In this document: in pieces, positions 20,201-32,639 of the stretch
Numbering within the stretch: position 1 is the stretch's first letter
Layout of the letters: every line of letters begins with the position of its first letter
Origin: Capsicum annuum
Lineage: Eukaryota > Streptophyta > Magnoliopsida > Solanales > Solanaceae
Reading direction: 5' to 3'
DNA length: 64,000 nt
NCBI RefSeq assembly: GCF_002878395.1
Contig: NC_061116.1
Span: 124,692,570 to 124,756,569 of the forward strand
Notes under the pieces: generated by a model
Told to the model about the DNA's origin: nothing
The model's database searches: none
Seen by the model: the letters and a program-made list of their open reading frames with translations, nothing else
Program-made: the position numbers and the translations under genes

Positions 20201-20760
20201 GAGATTTGGCAAAAAAGGGAAGCCTAGTCCCTGGTATGTAGGTCCCTTCCAAATTTTGAGCCATGTTGGGAAGGTAGCATATGAGTTTGAGCTACCCGCA
20301 GATTTATCCTCAGTTCATCCAGTGTTCTATGTGTCCTTATTGAAGAAATGCATGGACTATTCAGCCGTTATAGTTCTTTTAGAAAGTACAAATATTTAGA
20401 ATTGCCTTTCATATGAATAAGTTCCAGTAGAGATTCTTGATCATCGAATTCGTAGACTAAGGAACAAAGAAGTTCCCTTGGTCAAAGTGTTGTGGAGAAA
20501 TCAGTCGGTTGAGGGTGCTACTTGGGAAAAAGAAGAAGATATGTATACCAAGTATCCTCATCTCTTCGTCACGAACTTAGATTCATCCGGAGGTAATAGT
20601 CTTCCTTCATTTTGTTCTTTTCCAGTATCAGATTCAGCTATGTATCTATCTTCATGTAAATTCATGCACTTACGGATCAGTTTAGTAGCTCAGTATGCTT
20701 TAGATTCAGTCATACAGTTTATTTCAGTTGTGCATGATAGCTTATAGCCTTAGATTCCTC
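17220..20760 (+). pseudogene. pol of element 1: PR, RT, RNase H, IN, chromodomain
   Basis: Domains in order. Protease: YVLLDIG at about 17258-17280 (D-T-G changed to D-I-G), [58 protein letters not shown], a frame change with loss near 18010, then [10 protein letters not shown] (intact palm, about 18235-18264). RNase H: LCCDASRVGLSCVVMQ. Integrase: zinc-binding remnant (HPAKLYRDL, CATCQQ), NMDFVTGLP, then IISGSCTQFTSQF, where the second catalytic Asp (normally ISDRGTQF) is Gly. C-terminal: VHPVFYVSLLKKC, then VKVLWRNQSVEGATWEKEED (about 20478-20540), a chromodomain-like end typical of Tekay. Terminal segment to 20816 keeps the HSRTNFP-type end before the polypurine tract. Multiple stops and frameshifts. 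Not functional. Confidence 0.92.
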
Positions 20761-20800
20761 AGTATTTTCAGCTTAATTAGCCACATTCGAGGACGAATTT

Positions 20801-20816
20801 CCCAAGGGGGAGAAAT
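20801..20816 (+). other. Polypurine tract of element 1
   Basis: cccaagggggagaaat just before the 3' LTR. It is the plus-strand primer site and sits in the usual gaggacgaattt...aagggggaga context of Tekay-type elements. Confidence 0.88.
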
Positions 20817-23377
20817 TGTAATACCTCATACTTTTCTTAGCTTAATTTCACTCTCAGAATATCAAAGATTAGCTTCCAAAAGGAATAACATTTATTGCAA
20901 GTGAAATTTTCCAGATTTGGACCTTCCATGGTGTGGGAAATTGAATTAGATTTTCATCGATACCATATTCATCCAAAATTCGACACTCGGTTGAGAAGTT
21001 AGGGAATTTTTAATGAAGCAGTGTGCCACCTGGGCACTCACCGGATCACAGTGGAGGGTAAAATCCCAATTGTCAAAATCTAGTGGACTTTCATGATTGC
21101 ACTGTATCGCGGAGAGGTCCAATTTCCCATTTTTGAATTTCCAGTAAGCCAACACGATTTCACCACATTGCGATGATGGCTAAAAAAGCATTCTAAAGGG
21201 GCACCGCGATAGCTCTGTGTCGCAGAGAATGTCTAGTTCCCATTCGTTCTTTTTCCAGTGAGCCACCGCGATAGTGGCGTGTCACGGTGGCATGACAGTT
21301 CGGAAATTTTTTTCCTTTATCTGTTCTGAATAAAAGTTTAAAGGGGGTGTTTTAGTCAATCCCCAAGCCCCCTATCCATCGAAAACATGGGATTAAACAT
21401 ATTCAAAGCACTTTATGCCCAATTTCATCCATTCTCTCTGAAAGAAAAACCCTAGAGCTCCAAAGTTTCTTCTCCAAGAAATCAAAATCCTCCATAGCAT
21501 CTCCATGAAAACTCTAAATTGAGGATTTCCAAGACAAGATAATCAAGAATCCATCTTCAAGAACTCAAATAGCAATCAATAATTCAAGTTTCTTCATCTA
21601 ATCATCTATCAAGGTATGTGAGGTTATGAACAAGGATACTTCTTTTATCCTTGCGCCCAAAACCAAGTTTTAATTAGAAATTCATATGATTTTGAATGTT
21701 TATACATGAATTTTAAATTAGGGTTCATACCCATTATTGCTATTTGCAAGATTATGAGTTTTTAAGAGATTTTGAAGATGAATTGCATGTCTATTTTCAT
21801 ATTTTAATGCCTATTGCAGTAATTTTCAGATTGAGATGAATTACCATTAATTTCATTATCAAGAATGCTTATTATGATGTTTTCACATGAACTTGATGCA
21901 TGAGTTACTAAGACCAAGTTTATATGTTGATATTTCAAGAAAGATGACGCTTTAAGCATCTTATGATTAGTTACTTTCAGATTTTTAGCAAGTCTCTTTC
22001 TCTTGATCCTCAGATGAGTTTTGGAATCTACTTTACATATTTATTACAAATTCCAAAAATCAAAACAACTTATATACAGATTTAATCAAATAAATGCATA
22101 ATTGGTTTTGTAATAACCCTTATGCTAGTTTTTAAAGTGGATTTCCAACAGAATGAGCGTAGAAGATTAAAGGGAGTAGTATTGAGCACCTAGCAAGAAG
22201 TATGGAGTGTTCCATATATTTCACAGAACTACATAACCAACGTAGGTACAGATTATCAGATTAATCCCATTTTTATATGGATGATAGTTATGGATGTGAT
22301 CACTAAGATCAGGTTATACTCCTTGGCAAGAGTATAACACCTCTCCCCATAGTATGGTTTTCCCCATCATGGAATGAGACGTTGGGCTCCATGTTAGCAT
22401 ACATAGTTTATGTTGGTTAGAAGAACTTCCCTGCTAGTAAAAGAAAATGAACAACTTTTCAGATGAAGTATTTTCCCTACAACTTAATAGAAAAAATTTT
22501 CAGAAAAGAATACCAGAGAAGCTTTTAAAAAACTACTTTTAAAAAACTAAGTGTAAAGGCTCACGAATTTATTTAGATTATGCTTTATAGAGAAACTTTA
22601 GCTATAGATTTTAGATTTCATCTTTACAGATTTCAGATACAGAAGTGAGTCCTTTCTACACTTAGATAGTATGATTTTACATAAAGAACATTAGTACAAC
22701 TTTTCGAACTAAATATTATGAGTCACTAGATTTATACAATATGATTCGCTATTCATGATTTTATATTTTAGTTTCTTTCAAATATTCCAGCTTATGTGAG
22801 TCATTTACATTTAGCATGCATTGTTTTATAAATTGTGATGATGATGAGATAATGTTTTACTTATGCATATCACCCCTATATACTTAGTAGATCCTCAAAG
22901 TACTGATCCATATACATGTCTATGTGCTACATTGTCTCATAATGTTGGTTCAGGTGCTCAGTATCAGCAGTGTGAGTAGTTTGAGCATCTCCATCTATAT
23001 CCGACAGTTGGTGAGTTCTCATAGTTCGGGGACTTACTTATTCAAATTTTACAGCTCATTAGTTTATATTCCTTAGCATTCTTTTCAGACAGTTCGAGTT
23101 AGCTGGGGGTTTGTCCTAGTAACTCTCTAGTTATTTGTATGAGAGGCTTGTAAGACTGCTACTTACTATTTAGACTTACAGTATTTAATTTTCAGATATT
23201 ATATCTAGATTATTCTCAGCTATCTCAGACAGTTTTCCACATTTAATATGACTTTTATGTCTATATTTCCTTTATTATGAGATTCAAACTTATTAGAAGG
23301 CAGACAAGGTTAGATTAAGGCTACTCGTAGTCTTGAGCACCATGTAACATTTCGAAGTCAGATTTTAGGACGTGACA
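20817..23377 (+). repeat. 3' LTR of element 1 (2561 bp)
   Basis: Starts TGTAATACCTCATAC, ends GACGTGACA, and is followed by the AAAAT duplication. U3 (21016-21300) contains several GC-rich, near-palindromic modules (for example caccgcgatag...gtgtcacggtgg) spaced roughly 70-80 bp. The long R/U5-like part is AT-rich. No ORF of its own. Confidence 0.93.
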
Positions 23378-23533
23378 AAAATCAAATTCAATATCTTCTA
23401 ATCTTATCTGACGATTTTTTTTTCTAAAAGAAATAATTTGACACTTTGGTTACTAAGTGATTTTTTGGTGCTTTTGTTGAACAAATTCTTTGATTATCAT
23501 TTTTTTGGTCTACATTGTTTTAAATTAGCATCA

Positions 23534-26500
23534 TGAATAGTGATTTAGAACCATCTTTTAGTCTTGAAATCTCTCACTTAGACAGTATCAAACATTATGA
23601 AGTTGTAAGCTTTTTTCCTAGTAGTTTTGACTACAAATCTTTTGATTTTGATGAAAATAGATCCAACCATAGAAACAATTCACATACTATGAAGAAATTG
23701 TGAAAAAGCATGCCAAGAAGGATAAGAAAAAAGAAGTTCATGTTTCTTAGAAAAGGGGATCTAACTGCTTGGAGGTAAAGCTCCCGCTTAGAGAAGCAGA
23801 GTTGTTGAAGTTATTTTCAGAGATGAGCTTCCAAAGGTATTTACATGTTCAGATATGTTGAATATTAACTTGAGATACATATTTTGACTTGCATGATACA
23901 TTTTAAAATTTCTTGTATATCTGGTTTTTTGTGAATGATTTTATATGTATCTTGTGTTTTTTTATATATTATTGAAATTATAATAACAAAAGATACACAT
24001 TTATAAGTTCCTAGATGCATATTGTGTTAACTTGTATCCATGGGTTACTATTAATACATTTATATGTATGTCGTGTAGTTTAAATTTTATTGAAATAAGC
24101 ATTATGATAGATACATGTTATTTCATCTAAGATACATATTGTACTATCTTGCATAAACGGTTAATTGAGCATGCATTTAAATGTATCAAGTGTTTTATAT
24201 GTATTATTAAAATAAACAAATGAAAGATACATGTTTTTAAGATTAAAGATACATTTTGTATTATCTTGTATTTATGGTATTATGTTCTTACATTTTTGTA
24301 TATATTGTTTTGTGTTATTGTAGATTTATTGTATCTCATGTTATTTTAGGAGTTTGATGTTTTTTTAGGGATTGAGTTACATTATAAAGGAAATTCCACC
24401 GCATCCTCCGAGATTTGGAAGTTCTTGCAATTTAAAGTTTAAAGATGAGATTAAATACGTTGTTGGTCAAGAAGTGATCAACTTATTTGCAAAGACTATT
24501 TTTGGATGTTATCTCAACATCCCTCTATCCAATTATATTGGAAAAACTATAAAATGTCTTCTTATTTTTGAGATCGAGTAGGAAAATCAAGAAGAGATGC
24601 ATGTGTTTATCAAAGGCAACATTCTTAGATTTTTCATCTATGAATTTGCCTTGATAACTGGTTTGAAGTGTTATGAAAACCTTGAAGATTTAAGATATGA
24701 TGATTAGTCTCCAATTAGGCTTATGCGAAGGTATTTTCCCCAATCAACGAATAGGGTTGATAAGGAAGCGTGGTTAAATGTTTTTTCAAGGAAAATTTTG
24801 ACACCATAGAGGATGTCCTCCAGATGTCAATTCTATACTTCATCTACATATTCATCTACTCACAGTTAAATGTTTTTCCTATTCCATTTTTTGATTTTAA
24901 GATGGTGGAAGATGACAAATATGAATTCTTTCTTTGGGGTAAAGTTGCTATCTCCAAGTTGATGGCCTCACTCAGGCAAGATTTTTTTGTAGAGAAACGA
25001 CTTTATAAGTTGGGTTGCATCCCTCAGGTTCTCAATGTATGGATGTTCGAACTCTGTTCAAATATTGAAATCAAAGTTGCTGTCAAGGAGGGTAATAACA
25101 TACCCCGTATTTTGAATTGGAAGGTTGTTGTTGTTCGGCCTCAATATAATCAGTTTATGACCAAAATGTTTATCAAGACATGATAGTGATTGAATGTTTT
25201 TCATACATTGCGTTAAATTATTTTTAGTTTTAATACTAAATATTTTTAATGGTTAAAATTTTGTATCACAGTATTCATATTCAAACATTGTTCCTATCAT
25301 GGAGGAGTTGGAACAACTTAATTTACCGCCATTGAGTTTTCTATATTATCAGCCCGGTACATCTTTGATGCCATCATTAACTGGTAATCCAAACCAAATG
25401 AGTTACAAAGTAAATGTTCCTCAAGTTACCATAGATCATGATAGTTTTAAAGACTTCAGTAAGACACCTCCACAATATTTAAAGAGGGAAACATTACATG
25501 TATTTGGTATAGTATCTGCACCTCAGTCGAAAAATGAAAAATCTGCTGTTGTAGGAAGAAACACAAACATAAAAGGACAAAGTCAGGTTTGGGCTTCAAC
25601 AAAAAAATAGATTGCAAGAATTTTATTCTCAAACATCTGTTTAATATTATTATACGGAAAATCTTTCTATATCGTGTTATTTTCATGCTAGTCAACTACT
25701 TGCAAATTCATTAATTATAGAAAAAAATAGAAAATATTTTGATGGATATACCTGCTGTAACGACCCAAAATCTCCTCCCGGGATGTCACACGATGCTTAA
25801 GGATACAAGTGGCCCCAAGCTAACCCTTTGAGCCTGTTACTACATATAATCACTCATTTCAGGATGAAATAAACAAAACACTGGCATTGTTTTATCAAAT
25901 GAAAGGAAATAAGAAGAAAATACTCGGTCCAAATGACCACAATACTGGAAATCTCAACATAACAATAATCTGATAACTAGTCTAAAAAAGCCTCTACTAC
26001 TCCATGAACTAGAGAGCCGTTGGGACAGGTCCCCAACAAACTCAAACTGAACTGAAAGCAATAACGTATCTACTAAACTACTGAAGTGTCTGAAGATAGG
26101 TCCTCGAACCATGAGGATTCACCACTGTGGAGGTGTAGGCAGAGATCCTCAAAAATCACTGACGAGGCTGGGACTGAGTACTTGAACCTACATTATAATA
26201 CAATGTAGCACATAGACGTATAAGTAGATCAACACTTGGGAATGTACTGAGTATATGGGGGTGTATGCATTTACATACAACAATATCAATACTGTTTAAT
26301 CAAATCATGCATATGATTAGGAATGACTCGCATAGCTTGAATAAGTCTAAAATATAAAGCTCATAATCATGTATAATGAAGCATGTAACACAAATCTCGT
26401 GAGTCATTATGCTTTAGCTTTAAAATTTGTACTCTTCTCTTATTCTCATTAATCATAGACTGAAGGCAGCTTTTAACAATACTTTCAAACTCATTCATAT

Positions 26501-29500
26501 ATCTCATGGTGAGTTAAACTTCTTTAATGCTCAAGAACTTAGAACTCCTTTAGACTCAAGACACTTGGAACTCAGGATTTTACAACTTTGGTTTTAAAAC
26601 TAACTATCAACTCTTACTATTAGAGAAAACTACTTTCTTCGTAGGAAAATTTTACTTCTAGAACTATTTTGAAAATCTTACTATTAGGGAAAAATGCTCA
26701 AAAACTGTTTATTTACCTTTTATTTTACTAACAGGGAAAAATAACTTCTCTTTAAGGAAAATATCTTATCTCAAGGGAAAATAAATTAGGGAGGTTCTTT
26801 TAACCGACATAAACCATGCAAGCTACATGGAGTCCAACGTTTTGTCCTCCTAAGAAAGAAACCTCACATTAGGAAGAGGCATCACATTCTTGCCAAGGAG
26901 TATAACCTCAACTCAGTGATCACTTATCTCGACCTCGGGCTCACTCATCTCGGCCTTAGGCCTAAAATCTCATACCTACTGTGGCACATAGTTCTAGGGT
27001 AGTAACTTACCTAACTCAATGCTAAATACTACTCCCTTTAGTTTATCTCGCTCATCTCATTGGAATTCCACTTTTAAAATAATCTTATGATTCATAAAGA
27101 ACCCAACAATCGAATCTATAATCTCATGAATTAAAGTGGATTTCAAAGCTACTATGACCATTAGGTCAAAACTTTCTCAATGATCTCAAAATAATCATAT
27201 AATGGGTGATTATAGCACAAAAGTTCATAAAAACTGAAATTTCAAGTAGGGATCAATGACCCATAATTCAATCTCAAGTTAAGACTCATCAAAATACATA
27301 TAAAATAGCATATAGATTCATAAATCATGTAGAAATCTAAAAGTTACAGCAATTTCCTTGAAATCTCATCATACTCATGTACTTCAATTTCTAGAACATT
27401 GAAACCATTAAATTCTTAAGGAGTAACAATATAGGGTATAACCAAGCTTCAATTTCTTAAGAAAACATGTGAAATCATGCTAGTTGATTTTTATATCATG
27501 GGAAACGTCAAGATATTGCAATCAATAACAATGGGTGAAAAACCCTAATTCAATTTCATGTAAAATCTCATAAATTGAAGAAAACTTGTAGTTTAAAATA
27601 AGCCTTTGGGCACAAGGTTGAAAGGATTACCCTCGTTCAAAACCCCACATACCTTAGATTATAAAATCGAATGAACAAGCTTGCTTTAAACTCTCTGTCT
27701 TACTCTTGAGAGAGGGTTCTTACAACCATTGACTTGGGGAGCTTGATTCTCAACTCAATTTGTGAAAGCTATGGTGACTTCTTGAATTTCTTGAAGCAGG
27801 GTTTTGGATTTGTTCTTTAGGAAGAACTAGCTCTCTTATGTTTGGATGATGAATGAAGCCATCTGCTTCATTTGGAATATATCTGAATGATAAAAGGGTG
27901 GGAAAAGACCAAAAAGTCCTTTTTAGAATGACTTAAAAGATACTGATCGGGTTGTGCGACGGCGGGGTGTGTGGTCCGTTGGTGCTGACAGTCGAACATG
28001 GTCCAGAAACTCACTTTCTATCTCGACTACGATGGTGGGGTGCGATGGCCCATCACTAGTCTGACGGTTCATCGACTCTCTCCCTCTCACTTGGCCAGTG
28101 AGTTGATCTTCTAACACCTTGCGACGGTGAGGTGCAACGACCCATCTCTAGTCCGATGGTTCACCGACCCTCTCCGTCACACTTGTAGTCGAATAATGAG
28201 AATGTGGAGAAGGTAACATACTTTATATAATAACACAACTATTAACGACTATAATGGGTTTACCTTTGCTGCTCATATATTTTTGCAAGAAGACATTGTA
28301 AAATAGAGTCCAAAAGAGGTTAAACATTCAAATGACATAGATGATGTTGTAGGCCATAGTAATTCCATTAGTTTACGCATTGACTCAAACAAATCAGTGA
28401 AAATAGAGGTGACCGAAGTCAACTATGAACCACCACTTGGAAAAGAAAGTCCATATTCTGAAATGGTAATTTTATTATCAATACAAGATACATATTTACT
28501 ATCTTTTATCTCTTATAACTTTTATGTATCTTACCTTTAATTGTCTTTACTTAAGTGTTTGCTATCTTGTATCTCATATTTTTAACTAATGTTGTACTAA
28601 AGATTCTTTTTCACTAAACAAAAATTTTTAGTAAAAGATTGGAAAACAAAGTCGGTGAGAAGGTCATCATTTAGATGATGTTGTTGATGTTGCAGGACCT
28701 TCTAATATAGACAGCCCACAAAAAGACCCAGAAAAACAAGTTGAAATGGATTGGGCCAAAGTCAATCAAGCACCATCACCTATTAAATATCGTGAACATG
28801 ATGAAACGATAATTTCTCATTATATTTATATACATATTGAATTCTATATACATATTGAGTTAAGCATTCAATATGTTTTTTCCAATTAACATGACTTATT
28901 TTGCATGTTTAAGATGAATTTTTTTGAACTAGAACATATATGTAATATGTTTGTACCTATCATATGTTATTAATATTAGATACATATTAATTTTTTTGTA
29001 TCTAATACATCATATATGAATCTTGTTTAATAAATTATTCACATAATTGTTTATTAGTTTGTATCTCGTATATTTTAAGTTATGTAGTAGTAAAGAATCT
29101 CATTCACTTAAAATAAAAATGTGGACAGTTAATTAATTATAATTTTGTGATTGATTAAAAATCTTTGCAACTGTTTCATAGCATATTCAGGATGCTGGTA
29201 TTGAGTAAATAGAAGGCATGGTTGTTTAAGAAATGGAGCCTCTTGACACTATTGTTCCAGTTCAAGTAAATGACATGACTTTGACAGTTTATAAGCGTCA
29301 ATCAATAACTCCAGATGAGTATTTTATTAGTGATATAACAATTGTGTCTGCCTACCTTACACCAAAAAAGGTCATGTCTAAAGAAAAAAAGACACTTGCA
29401 CAGCAAAATTAAAGTCATCTAAGATATACCATTCTCATTTTTTGATGCATTTTAGATCAAGTTCCAAAGAAAAGGAGAAGCTGATATCTACAGGGCAAAA

Positions 29501-29840
29501 AAATACCCATTTAATGGTTATGACATTTCAGGGATTCTCCAAATACGCTGATGAAAGTTTTGAAGATTGGATAAAAGAAGGCCTTTACAAGCAACACATG
29601 AACAAGTAAGTTCCAAAATTACTTATTCTAAATTAAAATGTAATATATAGTTTATTACTTTTTTTAAAATCTATTATTCTATTATGTTACAGAAAAGATA
29701 AGGACGATCATTACAAGGTTAAATGTGCTAACCTTGAATTTCAACAACTAAATTTCATAGTCGCATTTTCGAAATCTAAGAACTGGTTCTACCTGATGTA
29801 TCAACAAAATAAATATTGGACTGATGAGGTATTTTCATAA
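23534..29840 (+). pseudogene. Mutator-type element gene: DUF1985 plus Ulp1-like protease start
   Basis: Discontinuous exons. 23534-23850: MNSDLEPSFSLEISHLDSIK, then Lys-rich, with frame breaks. 24372-25183: DUF1985-like domain (KYVVGQEVINLFAKTIFG; VFIKGNILRFFIYEFALITG; FFLWGKVAISKLMASLRQ; CIPQVLNVWMFE; GNNIPRILNW), with TAG at 24579 and TAG at 24704. 25273-25610: next exon after an acceptor (gtatcacag). 28260-29410: charged middle exons. 29455-29840: GFSKYADESFEDWIKEGLYK, donor aagtaagt at about 29607, acceptor ttacag at 29693, then KVKCANLEFQQLNFIVAFSK and KSKNWFYLMYQQNKYWTDE. The last part matches the region before the catalytic His of C48 (Ulp1) proteases; the catalytic exons are missing because element 2 begins at 29964. 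Genes of this type are carried by Mutator-like elements in plants (Kaonashi/CUMULE types). No transposase or terminal repeats were identified. Confidence 0.72.
25756..28197 (-). mobile_element. Tekay-type LTR, minus strand, inside the Mutator-type gene
   Basis: The plus strand starts tgtaacgacccaaaatctcc followed by a stretch (ggatgtcacacgatgcttaa) that is the reverse complement of a Tekay LTR end. The length of about 2.44 kb and GC-rich modules at 27945-28165 (gtgcgacggcggggtg and relatives) match the other LTRs here. No primer site, polypurine tract or coding sequence is attached, so it is a solo or truncated LTR. The right border lacks the expected ggtattaca end, and no target duplication was found; about 200 bp of U3 seem to be missing. 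Confidence 0.75.
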
Positions 29841-29963
29841 TCGATATCTTGAAATTTAAATTGTTAAATCATGATAGTACTTTTTCATTAGTATATGAAT
29901 TTTGAATTGTGTGATATTATTGGTGATGAATTGAAGTGTATAACATGAGGTTGTTAGATTGGC

Positions 29964-32418
29964 TGTAATGCCAAGGATCACAAGCTAACCAATGACTGGT
30001 ACCTGCTTCAAGCATTGAATAAAAATAATAAATAACATGGAAGTTAGGCTAAAATGCCTTAAGGTTCATATAATCTGAAATCAAATACTAAATACTGAGA
30101 ACAATATCTGAACTGAAAACTGTCTGGACTAGTTTAGCCTGAAAAGCCTTTATCTGAACTGTCTGAATATGGAGTTGATGGGACAATCCCCCAACTAAAT
30201 CTAACTAATAAAATACTGTAATACTAAAATAAGAGAATATCCTCGGTAGATAAGGAATCACTACTGAATCTGTTGCTGCTATTTGAATCTGGCTATGCGC
30301 GGTAAGGAACTTGAGCATCCAAACTTATGCTATGAAACATCATAGCGCAAGAACAATAACTAACTGAGTGATATGAATATAACTGAATATGAGTACATGG
30401 ATAACTGAAGCTACTATAAATTCTAATTATGCAGTACTGTGCATATACATATATATCGTATTTGAGATTTATACTAAAATTGAGCACTAAGTTCTGATAA
30501 CTGAGTAATTGATAGCTAAGATTACTGATAATCGAGTTACTGATAACTGGGTGAATATTTCTAACAGTCTTGATTCTGTATAACTAAATTGAGTTCTATA
30601 CTGAGTATTAAACTATAACTGTAGGAGGTAATCATCTAACCGACATACCCTAAATAAGATAAGTGGGGTCCAACCTGTAACCCCAACTAGAAGGGTGTCA
30701 ACACCGTGTCATAGGTACCGATACTAGCTATGTGGATCCACTGAAATATTGTCCCGAAGGACTAAGGGTCACCCTTTACTGGTAAGTTCCCTAATGAGAA
30801 CGGTATTACCCTCAATTGGCAGGTAAATACCTTATCAACCCCCAACTGGCATGTTGATATCTCAACCTACACTTGCCATGTAGTTCTAGAATACAAGGAC
30901 TGCTACTAAGGATCACACCTTCTACTGATAGGTAAGCCCCCATCCTTGGGTTCACTCGGTGCTGAATTCTACTCCCAACTGAATAGACACTGAACTGATC
31001 ACTAGATTGTACTTTGATTGACTGAACTATTCTGATCGTTTTAACTGACTGAACTGGACTGAGTTCACTAAATTTCGTAACTGACTAGGTACTACTTTTT
31101 GTGACATAACTAAGACTATTCTGTAGCTACTGTACTTCTAGGTAAACAACTAAATTTTAGGCATTAAATACCCCCAGGACTCAATACCATAAATAGTAAA
31201 CATAGCACACTCTTGAAAGCATAAAAGCTAGTCACTCTGTCACAATTCATTCATTGAGACATTTCATCAAACACTTGTAAGGCATAAACTTGTACATATA
31301 CTATTATGTCATGATTTCACTATTCAACTCACATGGACATTCTATCAAACACTTGGGGAGCATAATTTATGCACATAATAATGAATAGCGCATAGGCATC
31401 ATGATTAAAATTTCAACTTGCAAATTCAAGGGTTTTAACATGAAATCACATGAAAATACATACATTCTATTTAATTCACATGAAACTTGTAATTAATCAT
31501 GGATGGGAACCCGAACAACATCATGTACATGAACACGATCTAATTCAAATATGGAATTCAAGAAAATCTTAATCTTGTAGTTTGAAAAAAGAATTATTAG
31601 GCTCCATGCGTGGAAAGGATCCATGGATGAACACCTAACATACCTGAGAAAATAAGTTCTTGAAGTTTCTTGGTGAAATTCTTGAGGATTGCTCTTGATT
31701 CGTGAAGGCTAGGGTTTTGTTAATTGAGAGAATGCTCTTGATTTTTGGGGGAAATTGAGTGAACAATGACTTAATTAGGTTACTAGGGGTTAATTAATGT
31801 ATTTAGACTGATTACAGACTTTGAGAATTGACAAAAAAATCCCTGAAAATAAATTCTACAAGCCAAAAATCCCCATTTTACAAGCCAATGCGATGCGGTA
31901 CAATCGTGTCGGTCTATTAGAAAATAGACAACTCCCACTTTGACCCATAGCGCGACATAGTGCTATTACGTTCTGCCACTAGAAATGGATAAATGGGAAC
32001 TGGACCTTTGGCATAATGTGGTGCCATCGCGGTGCCTCACTGAAAGTGGATAATTGCCAAATGGCACATCGGCGTGATGTACCGTTATCATGTTGTCACA
32101 CTGGAAAAAAATAATTGAGAATTGGAACTTTACCACAATGCGCTGAAATTGCAATGTCTCACTGGAAACTGACAATTTTCATTTGTCCTTTCCCCGCAAC
32201 GAGGTCCTACTTAGTTTGGTACACTATTTTACTAAAAGTGTCATAACTTCTCTCTGGAGTATCGAATTTGAATGAATTTTATATCATTGGAAACCTGACC
32301 GAATTTCCTACAAGATGGTGGGTATTAAACTGGAAAATTCCACCTAGAATGAAAATTATACATAGGATCACTTGTGTACTAAGAGTTAAACTGAGTTAGA
32401 AAAATATGGGGTATTACA
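29964..32418 (-). repeat. 3' LTR of element 2 (2455 bp)
   Basis: The plus strand begins tgtaatgccaaggatcacaa and ends atggggtattaca. The GC-rich module zone lies at 31885-32200 (atgcgatgcggta, gcgcgacatagtgc, gtgccatcgcggtgcc, cggcgtgatgtaccg). It shares the tatcattggaaa element at 32282 with other LTRs of the window. Confidence 0.88.
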
Positions 32419-32434
32419 ATATCTCCCCTTGGGA
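32419..32434 (-). other. Polypurine tract of element 2
   Basis: Plus strand atatctccccttggga, next to attcatcctcgaatgagac, the reverse of the usual cattcgaggatgaat...aaggggaga end of the polyprotein. Confidence 0.85.
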
Positions 32435-32639
32435 ATATTCATCCTCGAATGAGACTGATTAAGCTAAATAGACTGATAGACTATAATGAACTTGCATAAT
32501 TGAAGCATGCTTACATGACTGAACTGATTCATGAATGTATGACTGTCATGAGAATGAGATGTAATGGTAACTGATACCAAGTTTGTAACTGTAAATGATC
32601 ATGGAACTAAATAAATCTAAGAATGACCGTTACCTTAAC

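Larger units (their letters stand above)
3662..23382 (+). mobile_element. Ty3/gypsy Tekay-type LTR retrotransposon (element 1)
   Basis: A complete element with nested insertions, flanked by a perfect 5-bp target duplication AAAAT (3662-3666 and 23378-23382). LTRs start TGTAATACC and end TTACA (5' copy) or TGACA (3' copy). A tRNA-iMet primer site follows the 5' LTR and a polypurine tract precedes the 3' LTR. The internal 5 kb holds gag, protease, RT, RNase H, integrase and a C-terminal chromodomain-like piece in one direction. That order places it with Tekay/Del chromoviruses. Coding regions are heavily broken. The two LTR copies differ at more than 30 sites in the first 400 bp that I compared by hand (14125 onward against 21694 onward), so the insertion is not recent. 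Confidence 0.93.
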
